This document shows, in pieces, positions 1 through 7,672 of a stretch of DNA of 64,000 bases. The first letter of the stretch is position 1; each line of letters begins with the position of its first letter. This stretch comes from Pseudomonas prosekii (GTDB taxonomy: Bacteria > Pseudomonadota > Gammaproteobacteria > Pseudomonadales > Pseudomonadaceae), in assembly GCF_900105155.1 (NCBI RefSeq), contig NZ_LT629762.1:620001-684000 (forward strand), read 5' to 3'. The notes under the pieces are model-generated. The model did not search any database. It was not told the origin of the DNA and saw nothing but the letters and a program-made list of their open reading frames with translations. Both the position numbers and the translations under genes were made by a program.

Positions 1-1287
1 ACCGATCAGGTCAGCCACGTCCTGGGTCGAACGGTTGTGGGCGATCAGCTCGTGGGCGCTCGGCATGTCGATGCCGTAGACGTTCGGGTAACGAACGGCC
101 GGGGCCGCAGAGCAGAAGTAGACGTTTTTCGCGCCGGCTTCACGGGCCATCTGGATGATCTGCTTGCAAGTGGTGCCGCGCACGATCGAGTCATCGACCA
201 GCATCACGTTCTTGCCGCGGAATTCCAGTTCAATGGCGTTGAGCTTCTGGCGTACGGATTTTTTCCGTGCTGCCTGGCCCGGCATGATGAACGTGCGGCC
301 GATGTAGCGGTTCTTCACGAAACCTTCGCGGAACTTCACGCCCAAGTGGTTCGCCAGTTCCAGTGCCGCCGTGCGGCTGGTGTCCGGAATCGGGATGACC
401 ACGTCGATGTCGTGCTCGGGACGCTCGCGCAGGATCTTCTCGGCGAGTTTTTCGCCCATGCGCAGACGCGCCTTGTAGACCGACACGCCGTCGATGATCG
501 AGTCCGGACGCGCCAGGTACACGTGTTCGAAAATGCACGGCGTCAGCGAAGGATTGTTCGCGCACTGACGGGTGTGCAGCTTGCCGTCTTCAGTGATGTA
601 GACCGCTTCGCCCGGTGCCAGGTCGCGGATCAGGGTGAAACCGAGCACGTCCAGCGAGACGCTTTCGGAAGCGATCATGTACTCGACGCCTTCGTCGGTG
701 TGACGCTGGCCAAACACAATCGGGCGGATACCGTGCGGGTCGCGGAAACCGACGATGCCGTAACCGGTGATCATCGCGACAACGGCGTAACCACCAACAC
801 AACGGTTGTGCACGTCAGTCACGGCGGCGAACACGTCTTCTTCAGTCGGCTGCAACTTGCCGCGCTGGGCCAGTTCGTGCGCGAACACGTTGAGCAACAC
901 TTCGGAATCGGAGTTGGTGTTGACGTGACGCAGGTCAGATTCGTAAATCTCCTTGGCCAACTGTTCAACGTTGGTCAGGTTACCGTTGTGCGCCAGGGTG
1001 ATGCCGTAAGGCGAGTTGACGTAAAACGGCTGAGCTTCGGCCGACGTCGAGCTGCCTGCGGTCGGATAGCGCACATGGCCAATGCCCATGTGGCCGACGA
1101 GGCGCTGCATGTGACGCTGATGAAACACGTCACGCACCAGACCGTTGTCCTTGCGCAGGAATAAGCGGCCATCATGGCTTGTGACGATACCGGCAGCGTC
1201 CTGGCCGCGGTGCTGGAGCACGGTTAGCGCGTCATACAGCGCCTGATTGACGTTCGACTTACCGACGATACCGACGATGCCACACAT
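1..1287 (-). CDS. purF: Amidophosphoribosyltransferase, C-terminus cut by window edge
   Basis: Catalyses the first committed step of purine synthesis: PRPP plus glutamine gives 5-phosphoribosylamine. Translation from the ATG at 1287 begins MCGIVG, so the N-terminal nucleophile Cys2 of class II glutamine amidotransferases is exposed after Met removal. The glutaminase half follows, with conserved HRGQDAAG and AHNGNL. The phosphoribosyltransferase half carries the PRPP-binding stretch [13 protein letters not shown]. The frame is open to base 1, so about 429 residues are visible and the extreme C-terminus is missing. It lies 41 bp downstream of cvpA on the same strand, the usual cvpA-purF arrangement in gammaproteobacteria. 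Identity is certain from the motifs and context. Confidence 0.97.
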   Translation of the reverse strand, partial: MCGIVGIVGKSNVNQALYDALTVLQHRGQDAAGIVTSHDGRLFLRKDNGLVRDVFHQRHMQRLVGHMGIGHVRYPTAGSSTSAEAQPFYVNSPYGITLAHNGNLTNVEQLAKEIYESDLRHVNTNSDSEVLLNVFAHELAQRGKLQPTEEDVFAAVTDVHNRCVGGYAVVAMITGYGIVGFRDPHGIRPIVFGQRHTDEGVEYMIASESVSLDVLGFTLIRDLAPGEAVYITEDGKLHTRQCANNPSLTPCIFEHVYLARPDSIIDGVSVYKARLRMGEKLAEKILRERPEHDIDVVIPIPDTSRTAALELANHLGVKFREGFVKNRYIGRTFIMPGQAARKKSVRQKLNAIELEFRGKNVMLVDDSIVRGTTCKQIIQMAREAGAKNVYFCSAAPAVRYPNVYGIDMPSAHELIAHNRSTQDVADLIG

Positions 1288-1328
1288 GCGACGCAACCCC
1301 TACTTAATGGATCTGAACTGAACAACAC

Positions 1329-1889
1329 TCACTGTGGCGTTTTCGCCGACGGCAAGAGTTGCTCCTTGAACGGTATCTCAGCGGGTACGCTGATACCGCT
1401 GGCAAGCCACTGACTGCTCCACCCCAGAATCAGGTTTTTGGACCAATCTGCGACCAATAAAAATTTTGGCACTAGCTGTGATTCTTTCCACCAGCTGTCC
1501 TGCTGTACCGGCCCCAGGCTCAACAGCCCGACCGCCACGACCACCAGCAACACGCCACGCGCGGCGCCGAAGGCCATGCCGAGGAATCGATCAGTCCCGG
1601 AGAGCCCGGTGACGCGAACCAATTCGCCGATAAGATAATTGATCATTGCGCCTACGATTAACGTGGCGACAAACATGATGGCGCAGCCCGTGATCACACG
1701 AGCCGAAGGCGTTTCGATGTATCCGGCGAGGTACTCGGACAATGAACCACCGAACATCCAGGCAACGACTCCTGCGATGATCCAGGTCACCAGCGATAAT
1801 GCTTCTTTGACGAAGCCGCGGCTCAGACTGATCAATGCGGAGATGGCGACGATTGCAACGATCGCCCAGTCAACCCAGGTAAATGGCAC
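1329..1889 (-). CDS. cvpA: CvpA family inner-membrane protein
   Basis: 186-residue hydrophobic protein with about four predicted membrane segments, beginning MPFTWVDWAIVAIVAIS, the typical CvpA N-terminus. CvpA was named for colicin V production; in other bacteria it is linked to envelope stress and purine metabolism, and its biochemical role is not settled. The start codon is GTG (1887-1889), with a modest AGG about 8 nt upstream. The adjacent purF downstream supports the call. The gene ends a likely accD-folC-SPOR-cvpA-purF transcription unit, although a 264-bp gap with a REP element separates it from the SPOR gene, so it may also have its own promoter. Confidence 0.93.
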   Translation of the reverse strand: MPFTWVDWAIVAIVAISALISLSRGFVKEALSLVTWIIAGVVAWMFGGSLSEYLAGYIETPSARVITGCAIMFVATLIVGAMINYLIGELVRVTGLSGTDRFLGMAFGAARGVLLVVVAVGLLSLGPVQQDSWWKESQLVPKFLLVADWSKNLILGWSSQWLASGISVPAEIPFKEQLLPSAKTPQ

Positions 1890-1996
1890 AGTGCAGCCTA
1901 CAGACGGATAAGGCGGCGCATTTTAGCAGAGCCCATGCTTATCGGTAAGCTGCGATTGTCAGTGCATTTCAAATCGGCGTGATAGCCACAACCCTT

Positions 1997-2134
1997 TGTA
2001 GCAGCTGGCGAAGCCTGCGTCCGGCTGCGCAACGGTAGCAACATCAGCCACCGCGATCTATCAAGTTGACCGCAGGTGCCGGTTTACGGCCGCTTCGCAG
2101 CCGGACGCAGCCTCGCAGGCTCGGCAGCTGCTAC
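1997..2134. repeat. REPIN-type imperfect inverted repeat
   Basis: Two inverted arms, starting GTAGCAGCTGGCGAAGCC and ending GGCTCGGCAGCTGCTAC, enclose a further complementary pair around CGTCCGGCTGCG / CGCAGCCGGACG. The element sits in the gap between the SPOR gene and cvpA. Its arms resemble those at 21645-21797 and 31622-31744, so these three form one sequence family. Confidence 0.8.
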
Positions 2135-2153
2135 ATCAGGCGCGGGGCGGCTG

Positions 2154-2831
2154 TTAGCCGCGTTCGGGCTGGAAGCGCACCACAAAACCTTTGAGATTTT
2201 GCTGGCGGCCGAGCAGATCACGCAGGCGATCAGCCTCGGCACGCTCGATCAGCGGACCGACAAACACCCGATTCTTGCCATCAGCCGTGCGGATGTAGGC
2301 GTTGTAACCCTGACTACGCAGGGATTTCTGCAGGCTTTCGGCACTGGCACGACTGGTCAGGCTGGCCAGTTGCACCGACCAGCTGACCGACAGGCCATTG
2401 GCATCGACGCGGCTTTGCGTGGTGTCGGGTTTTGCCGGGGCGGCGGCGATCGGCTGGGCTGGCGCCGGTTTGGCGACAGGTGCCGGTGGCGGCGTAACCG
2501 GTTTGGCCGCCGGTGCCGGGGCCGCAGCCACGGGCGCAGCAGGTGCGGCAGGTGCCGCAGGCGCGATCGGCATCGACGGGGCTTGCTGATCGGCAATCTC
2601 GTCGTCGCTCGGCACTGGTTCTTGCGGCAAGGCTTGCGGCTCGGGAACAACTACCGGTTCGACCTGCACTTGCGGCATCACCGGGGCCTGCGGCGCGGAT
2701 GGCGCCTCGACCGTGACCTGACGCTGTTCATCCTGACGCGTGAACAGCATCGGCAAGAAAATCACTGCTAGCGCCACCAGAACCAGGGCTCCGACCATGC
2801 GCTGTTTGTACGACTTATCCAGCAAAGCCAT
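2154..2831 (-). CDS. SPOR-domain cell-division protein (DedD-like)
   Basis: 225 residues from the ATG at 2831. A short cytoplasmic start ([14 protein letters not shown]) leads into one membrane segment (LVLVALAVIFLPMLF), then a long Pro/Ala-rich periplasmic linker, and a C-terminal SPOR domain from about residue 145 (VQLASLTSRASAESLQKSLRSQ). SPOR domains bind denuded septal peptidoglycan, so the protein probably acts at the division site like DedD of E. coli. The start overlaps the 3' end of folC by 17 bp, which suggests translational coupling. A longer in-frame reading starting at 2969 lies inside folC and lacks sense as a membrane N-terminus, so it was rejected. The linker is strongly biased towards Ala-Pro repeats. 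Confidence 0.9.
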   Translation of the reverse strand: MALLDKSYKQRMVGALVLVALAVIFLPMLFTRQDEQRQVTVEAPSAPQAPVMPQVQVEPVVVPEPQALPQEPVPSDDEIADQQAPSMPIAPAAPAAPAAPVAAAPAPAAKPVTPPPAPVAKPAPAQPIAAAPAKPDTTQSRVDANGLSVSWSVQLASLTSRASAESLQKSLRSQGYNAYIRTADGKNRVFVGPLIERAEADRLRDLLGRQQNLKGFVVRFQPERG

Positions 2832-4122
2832 TTGCCGCTTCCTCCGTGGAGCGCCGGGCCAGCCATTCAAGGGCCTCGGCAACACAATAAAATGATCCGA
2901 ACAACAGAATCTCGTCGTCGCTCGTCGCCAGTGCGCACTGCCCTTCCAGGGCGGCCGCCACACTGCCATAGGACGTTACCGACGCGCCAAGGTTCTGCAA
3001 CGCCGCGTGTAAATCCTCGACCGGCCGCGCTCGCGGTGAATCCAGCGGCGCCACGGCCCACGACTGGACACTAGCATTCAATTCGCCGACAACACCATCG
3101 AGGTCTTTGTCGGCAAGCAAACCGAACACCGACAGGCGTTTGCCCTTCGGCGGACGACTGGCCAGACGCCGCGCCAGGTACTGCGCTGCGTGCGGGTTGT
3201 GCCCAACATCCAGCAACACATTCAGCGACTTGCCGTGCCAGTTGAACTGGCGGCGATCGAGTCGGCCGACGATGCGCGTCGCTTGCAGCGCTTGAACAAT
3301 CTGCGCGTGCTGCCACGGCAAACCGATCAGCAAATAGGCCTGCAACGCCAGCGCGGCGTTTTCCATCGGCAAATCGAGCAACGGCAGATCACGCAGCTCG
3401 ACCACCTGGCCCTGTGCGTCAACGCCGCGCCATTGCCAGTGGTGATCGGTGATGCCGAGGTCAAAATCGCGCCCACGCAGAAACAACGGGCAAGCCAGCT
3501 CGCGCGCCTTGTCCAGCAGAGGTTGCGGGGGATTGAGATCGCCACACAGCGCCGGCGCGCCCTGGCGGAAAATGCCGGCCTTCTCGTAGGCGACGGACTC
3601 GCGGGTATCGCCCAGGTAATCGACGTGATCGACGCCAATGCTGGTGACCAGCGCGATGTCGGCATCCACTACGTTGACCGTGTCCAGACGTCCGCCGAGG
3701 CCGACTTCCAACACCACGGCATCGAGGTTGGCTTGCTGAAACAGCCAGAACGCCGCGAGCGTGCCCATTTCAAAGTAGGTCAGGGTCGTTGCGCCCCGAC
3801 CGGCTTCGACTGCCGCAAACGCTTCGCACAGCGCGGCGTCAGTGGCTTCGACGCCGTTGACCTGCACCCGCTCGTTGTAACGCAGCAGGTGCGGAGAACT
3901 GTAGACACCCACATTGAGGCCTTGCGCACGCAGCAATGCAGCGACGAATGCGCACGTGGAACCCTTGCCGTTGGTGCCCGTGACCGTAATCACCCGTGGC
4001 GCCGGCTTGCCCAGTCCCATGCGGGACGCTACCTCTTGCGAGCGCGCCAGGCCCATGTCGATGGCCGAAGGGTGCAACTGCTCAAGGTAGGCGAGCCATT
4101 CGCCAAGGGTACGTTGGGTCAT
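2815..4122 (-). CDS. folC: Bifunctional dihydrofolate/folylpolyglutamate synthase
   Basis: 435 residues, the normal FolC length. It adds L-glutamate to dihydropteroate (forming dihydrofolate) and further glutamates to folates, using ATP. The Mur-ligase-type P-loop GTNGKGST lies at residues 49-56, followed by YSSPHL (folate-site loop) and [19 protein letters not shown] marks the start of the C-terminal ligase domain. The ATG at 4122 overlaps the accD stop by 4 bp (ATGA type), and its own end overlaps the SPOR gene, so accD-folC-SPOR is one tightly packed operon as in other pseudomonads. Confidence 0.96.
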   Translation of the reverse strand: MTQRTLGEWLAYLEQLHPSAIDMGLARSQEVASRMGLGKPAPRVITVTGTNGKGSTCAFVAALLRAQGLNVGVYSSPHLLRYNERVQVNGVEATDAALCEAFAAVEAGRGATTLTYFEMGTLAAFWLFQQANLDAVVLEVGLGGRLDTVNVVDADIALVTSIGVDHVDYLGDTRESVAYEKAGIFRQGAPALCGDLNPPQPLLDKARELACPLFLRGRDFDLGITDHHWQWRGVDAQGQVVELRDLPLLDLPMENAALALQAYLLIGLPWQHAQIVQALQATRIVGRLDRRQFNWHGKSLNVLLDVGHNPHAAQYLARRLASRPPKGKRLSVFGLLADKDLDGVVGELNASVQSWAVAPLDSPRARPVEDLHAALQNLGASVTSYGSVAAALEGQCALATSDDEILLFGSFYCVAEALEWLARRSTEEAANGFAG

Positions 4123-5039
4123 ATGTTGGCAGGTACCGGCGGAATCTCGATCGGCTCGATCGGCGCGGCGACGAACTTCGGCGTCGGCAGGCCCATCATT
4201 TGTGCCAGCAGGTTGCCCAGACGTGGGCGCAGTTCCTGACGGTGCACGATCATGTCGATCGCGCCGTGCTCCAGGAGGAATTCGCTGCGCTGGAAGCCTT
4301 CCGGCAGTTTTTCGCGCACGGTTTGCTCGATAACGCGTGGACCGGCGAAACCGATCAGGGCTTTCGGCTCACCAACGATAACGTCGCCGAGCATCGCCAG
4401 GCTGGCGGAAACGCCGCCGTAGACCGGGTCAGTCAGGACCGAGATGAACGGAATGCCTTCTTCGCGCAGACGCGCCAGTACCGCCGAGGTCTTGGCCATT
4501 TGCATCAACGAGATCAGCGCTTCCTGCATCCGCGCACCACCGGAGGCGGCGAAGCAGATCATCGGGCATTTGTTTTCCAGCGCGTAGTTGGCGGCGCGAA
4601 CAAATCGCTCACCGACGATGGCGCCCATCGAGCCGCCCATGAAGGAGAATTCGAACGCCGAAACCACCACTGGCATGCCCAGCAAAGTGCCGCTCATGGA
4701 GATCAGTGCGTCTTTCTCGCCGGTAGCCTTCTGCGCGGCGGTCAGGCGATCCTTGTACTTCTTGCCGTCGCGGAATTTCAGACGGTCAACCGGCTCCAGG
4801 TCCGCGCCCAGTTCGGCACGGCCTTCAGCGTCGAGGAAAATGTCGATACGCGCACGCGCGCCGATACGCATGTGGTGGTTGCACTTGGGGCATACGTCCA
4901 GGGTCTTTTCCAGCTCCGGACGATACAGCACCGCCTCGCACGACGGGCATTTGTGCCACAGACCTTCAGGCACCGAGCTCTTCTTGACCTCGGAACGCAT
5001 GATCGAAGGGATCAGTTTGTCTACTAACCAGTTGCTCAT
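4119..5039 (-). CDS. accD: Acetyl-CoA carboxylase carboxyltransferase subunit beta
   Basis: 306 residues. AccD forms the carboxyltransferase with AccA and makes malonyl-CoA, the first step of fatty-acid synthesis. The N-terminus has a four-cysteine zinc ribbon (Cys31, Cys34, Cys50, Cys53) typical of bacterial AccD, followed by a crotonase-fold carboxyltransferase core with [12 protein letters not shown] and a Gly-rich [12 protein letters not shown] segment. It is the first gene of the accD-folC-SPOR cluster. The 188-bp gap upstream (to trpF) contains no gene and probably holds the promoter. Confidence 0.97.
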   Translation of the reverse strand: MSNWLVDKLIPSIMRSEVKKSSVPEGLWHKCPSCEAVLYRPELEKTLDVCPKCNHHMRIGARARIDIFLDAEGRAELGADLEPVDRLKFRDGKKYKDRLTAAQKATGEKDALISMSGTLLGMPVVVSAFEFSFMGGSMGAIVGERFVRAANYALENKCPMICFAASGGARMQEALISLMQMAKTSAVLARLREEGIPFISVLTDPVYGGVSASLAMLGDVIVGEPKALIGFAGPRVIEQTVREKLPEGFQRSEFLLEHGAIDMIVHRQELRPRLGNLLAQMMGLPTPKFVAAPIEPIEIPPVPANI

Positions 5040-5227
5040 GCTTTCTTTCTCCAGTACCGGCGGCCCGAACGCTTTGGTTCGCAGCCCCGCGTATGCCCTT
5101 GAGCTAAATTCATGTGTGTGGCGATGATCGTTGAGTTGCCGGGTCAGCGAGACTGACCTGCGTACCGCTCAAAAACCCTCAGCCGTGCCTGCTTTGTGCA
5201 GCGCAGTGCATTTTGGGACGGCGGCAG

Positions 5228-5857
5228 TTAGCCAGCCGTCACATCACGTATCGCTTTGATAAATGCCTGAATCTTTGCGTGATCCTTGATGCCCTTGCTC
5301 GCCTCCACCCCGCCGCTGACGTCCACGGCATACGGCCGGACCCGAGCGATGGCGGCGGCGACGTTGCCGGGGTTGAGACCGCCGGCGAGGATGATCGGTT
5401 TGCTCAGGCCTTGCGGTATCAAAGACCAGTCGAACGCTTCGCCGGTTCCGCCCGGCACGCCTTCTACATAAGCGTCGAGCAGAATGCCGCTGGCGCCCGG
5501 GAAGGCCTCGCACGCCGCGCGAATGTCGTCTCCGGCCTTGACCCGCAACGCCTTGATGTACGGGCGGTTCCAGCCTTCGCAGTCCTCGGCCGGTTCGTCA
5601 CCGTGAAACTGCAACAGGTCCAGCGGCACGGCGTCGAGGATTTCGCCCAACTCGCAGCGGCTGGCGTTGACGAACAAACCCACGGTAGTGACGAATGGCG
5701 GCAAGGCTTTGATGATCGCCCTCGCCTGCTGGAACGTCACTGCCCGTGGGCTCTTGGCGTAGAACACAAATCCGATGGCATCGGCCCCGGCCTCGACTGC
5801 CGCCAACGCGTCTTCGATGCGGGTAATCCCGCAAATCTTGCTGCGAACGGCTGACAT
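5228..5857 (-). CDS. trpF: Phosphoribosylanthranilate isomerase
   Basis: 209 residues, a single (alpha/beta)8 barrel. It performs the Amadori rearrangement of phosphoribosylanthranilate to CdRP in tryptophan synthesis. The general base Cys9 (KICGIT) and general acid Asp128 (ILLDAY) are present, as is the phosphate-binding [10 protein letters not shown] and the C-terminal VDVSGGVE. It stands alone from other trp genes, between truA and accD, which is its usual position in Pseudomonas. It is a monofunctional TrpF, not fused to TrpC. Confidence 0.96.
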   Translation of the reverse strand: MSAVRSKICGITRIEDALAAVEAGADAIGFVFYAKSPRAVTFQQARAIIKALPPFVTTVGLFVNASRCELGEILDAVPLDLLQFHGDEPAEDCEGWNRPYIKALRVKAGDDIRAACEAFPGASGILLDAYVEGVPGGTGEAFDWSLIPQGLSKPIILAGGLNPGNVAAAIARVRPYAVDVSGGVEASKGIKDHAKIQAFIKAIRDVTAG

Positions 5858-5920
5858 GTCGATAAAACCTCAGGGCTAATCCGAGAAAGTCCCGGATGGT
5901 AACAAATGCGTTCGAGGGCG

Positions 5921-6745
5921 TCAGCCGTCAAGTTCGCTGAAGCCGGTCAGGAAGTGCGGGCCGATGTAGCGCTCGGGCAACGGGAACTCGTCCCGATATT
6001 CGACCTGCACCAGATACAGGCCGTACGGGTGAGCGGTCACGCCGCCGGAACGCCGAATGCGGCTCTCCAATACTTCTTTCATCCACTCCACCGGGCGCTC
6101 GCCGGACCCGATGGTCATCAGCACGCCGGCAATGTTGCGCACCATGTGATGCAGGAACGCGCTGGCGCGGATGTCGAGCACGATCATTTTGCCGTGACGA
6201 CTCACGCGCAAATGGTGCAATTGCTTGATCGGCGATTTGGCCTGACATTGCCCGGCGCGGAAGGCGCTGAAGTCGTGGGTGCCGACCAGATATTGCGCAG
6301 CTTCGGCCATGCGCTCGACGTCGAGCGGGCGGTGATTCCAGGTGATTTCTTCGTTGAGGTGCGCCGGGCGGATCTGATCGTTGTAGATCACGTAGCGATA
6401 GCGGCGGGCGATGGCTTTGAACCGCGCGTGGAAATCCGCAGGCATGACCTTGGCCCAACTGACGCTGACGTCGTGCGGCAAATTGATGTTGGCGCCCATG
6501 ACCCAGGCTTTCAGCGAGCGCTCGACCTGGGTGTCGAAATGCACCACCTGCCCGCAGGCGTGCACGCCCGCATCGGTCCGCCCGGCGCAATGCAGCGACA
6601 CCGGCGAATCGGCGACTTTGGACAGGGCATTTTCCAGGGTTTCCTGCACGGTCAACACACCGGAAGCCTGCCGCTGCCAGCCGCGATAACGCGAGCCTTT
6701 GTACTCGACGCCCAACGCGATGCGGTAAAAACCGTCAGCCGCCAT
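5921..6745 (-). CDS. truA: tRNA pseudouridine(38-40) synthase TruA
   Basis: Isomerises uridines 38-40 in the anticodon arm of many tRNAs. The catalytic Asp is in CAGRTDAGVHA (Asp58 from the ATG at 6745). RYRYVIYN and FLHHMVRNIAG are further TruA landmarks. The start is uncertain: the ATG at 6745 gives 274 residues; a TTG at 6775 would add ten residues (reading ANIDNPAAE after the start) that resemble N-termini I recall for related proteins; a TTG at 6802 is also open. None has a strong ribosome site. It lies 63 bp upstream of trpF and just downstream of the REPIN array. Confidence 0.93.
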   Translation of the reverse strand: MAADGFYRIALGVEYKGSRYRGWQRQASGVLTVQETLENALSKVADSPVSLHCAGRTDAGVHACGQVVHFDTQVERSLKAWVMGANINLPHDVSVSWAKVMPADFHARFKAIARRYRYVIYNDQIRPAHLNEEITWNHRPLDVERMAEAAQYLVGTHDFSAFRAGQCQAKSPIKQLHHLRVSRHGKMIVLDIRASAFLHHMVRNIAGVLMTIGSGERPVEWMKEVLESRIRRSGGVTAHPYGLYLVQVEYRDEFPLPERYIGPHFLTGFSELDG

Positions 6746-6907
6746 TTCGGCGGCCGGATTATCTATATTTGCCAAGGGGTGACAGCCTGCTGATAAACGC
6801 AAAGGCGGGCATTATAAGGCCGCCGGTTCGCGACGCCAGAGGTGAGTGGGATTGCGCTGGTGTTGATGGCGATTGTTGAGGCAAAGCAAAACCTGCGGGA
6901 GAACAAC

Positions 6908-7592
6908 TGTAGGAGCCGAGCTTGCTCGCGAAGTGGCCGGCACATTCAGCAAATTTGTTGGCCGATAGACCGCCATCGCGAGCAAGCTCACTCCTACAGG
7001 GGGTTTGTGGTGGGGCTTGGAATTTCGTCCAACAGATAACCTGTGGGAGCCGAGCTTGCTCGCGATGGGGGCGGCACATTCAGCAAATTTGTTGGCCGAT
7101 AGACCGCCATCGCGAGCAGGCTCACTCCTACAGGGGATTTGTGGCAGGGCTTGGAATTTCGTCCAACAGATAACCTGTGGGAGCCGAGCTTGCTCGCGAT
7201 GAGGGCGGCACATTCAGCGAATTTGGTGGCTGATAGACCGCCATCGCGAGCAGGCTCACTCCTACAGGGGATTTGTGGTGGGGCTTGGAATTCCTGTGCA
7301 ACAGATAACCTGTGGGAGCCGAGCTTGCTCGCGATGGGGGCGGCACATTCAGCGAATTTGGTGGCTGATGGACCGCCATCGCGAGCAAGCTCAGCTCCTA
7401 CAGGGGGTTTGTGGTGGGGCTTGGAATTCCGTCCGACAGATGACCTGTGGGAGCCGAGCTTGCTCGCGATGGGGGTGGCACATTCAGCAAATTTGGTGGC
7501 TGATGGACCGCCATCGCGAGCAAGCTCGGCTCCCACAGGGGATTGGGGTGAGCCTCGCCCCTGTAGGAGTGAGCCTGCTCGCGATGGCGATA
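6908..7592. repeat. Tandem array of five ~134-bp REPIN units plus a terminal REP
   Basis: The motif GGAGCCGAGCTTGCTCGCGA recurs at 6912 (variant end), 7046, 7180, 7315 and 7450, a period of 134-135 bp. In each unit it is followed about 60 bp later by an inverted partner (CATCGCGAGCAAGCTC or CATCGCGAGCAGGCTC, ending in CTCCTACAGG), then by a nearly constant linker (TTTGTGGTGGGGCTTGGAAT and GTCCAACAGATAACCTG). Each unit could fold into a long hairpin. An additional REP with the related arm TGTAGGAGTGAGCCTGCTCG lies at about 7561-7590. The array fills the gap between truA and fimV; the open frames running through it are by-products of the repeat. Confidence 0.93.
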
Positions 7593-7621
7593 GGCCTGAC
7601 GCCTTCGCATTCGCGCGCAAA

Positions 7622-7656
7622 CAAAAACGGCAGCCTCTATGGGCTGCCGTTTTTTT
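7622..7656 (-). terminator. Rho-independent terminator after fimV
   Basis: A perfect stem, AACGGCAGCC / GGCTGCCGTT with a 5-nt loop, flanked on both sides by A or T runs. It lies 17 bp beyond the fimV stop and could work in both directions, also insulating fimV from the REPIN array. Confidence 0.85.
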
Positions 7657-7672
7657 CCATCTCACCGTTGCA

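Noticed and set aside
37..1164. 375-residue plus-strand open frame opposite purF
   Set aside because: Shadow of purF: the minus-strand frame carries all PurF motifs, and the plus-strand peptide is His/Asp/Val-rich without domains.
6994..7665. Long open frames on both strands through the truA-fimV gap encoding repeated MGAAHSANL / SRASSAPT-like peptides
   Set aside because: They are translations of the tandem REPIN array; the peptide repeats follow the DNA period and are open on both strands at once.
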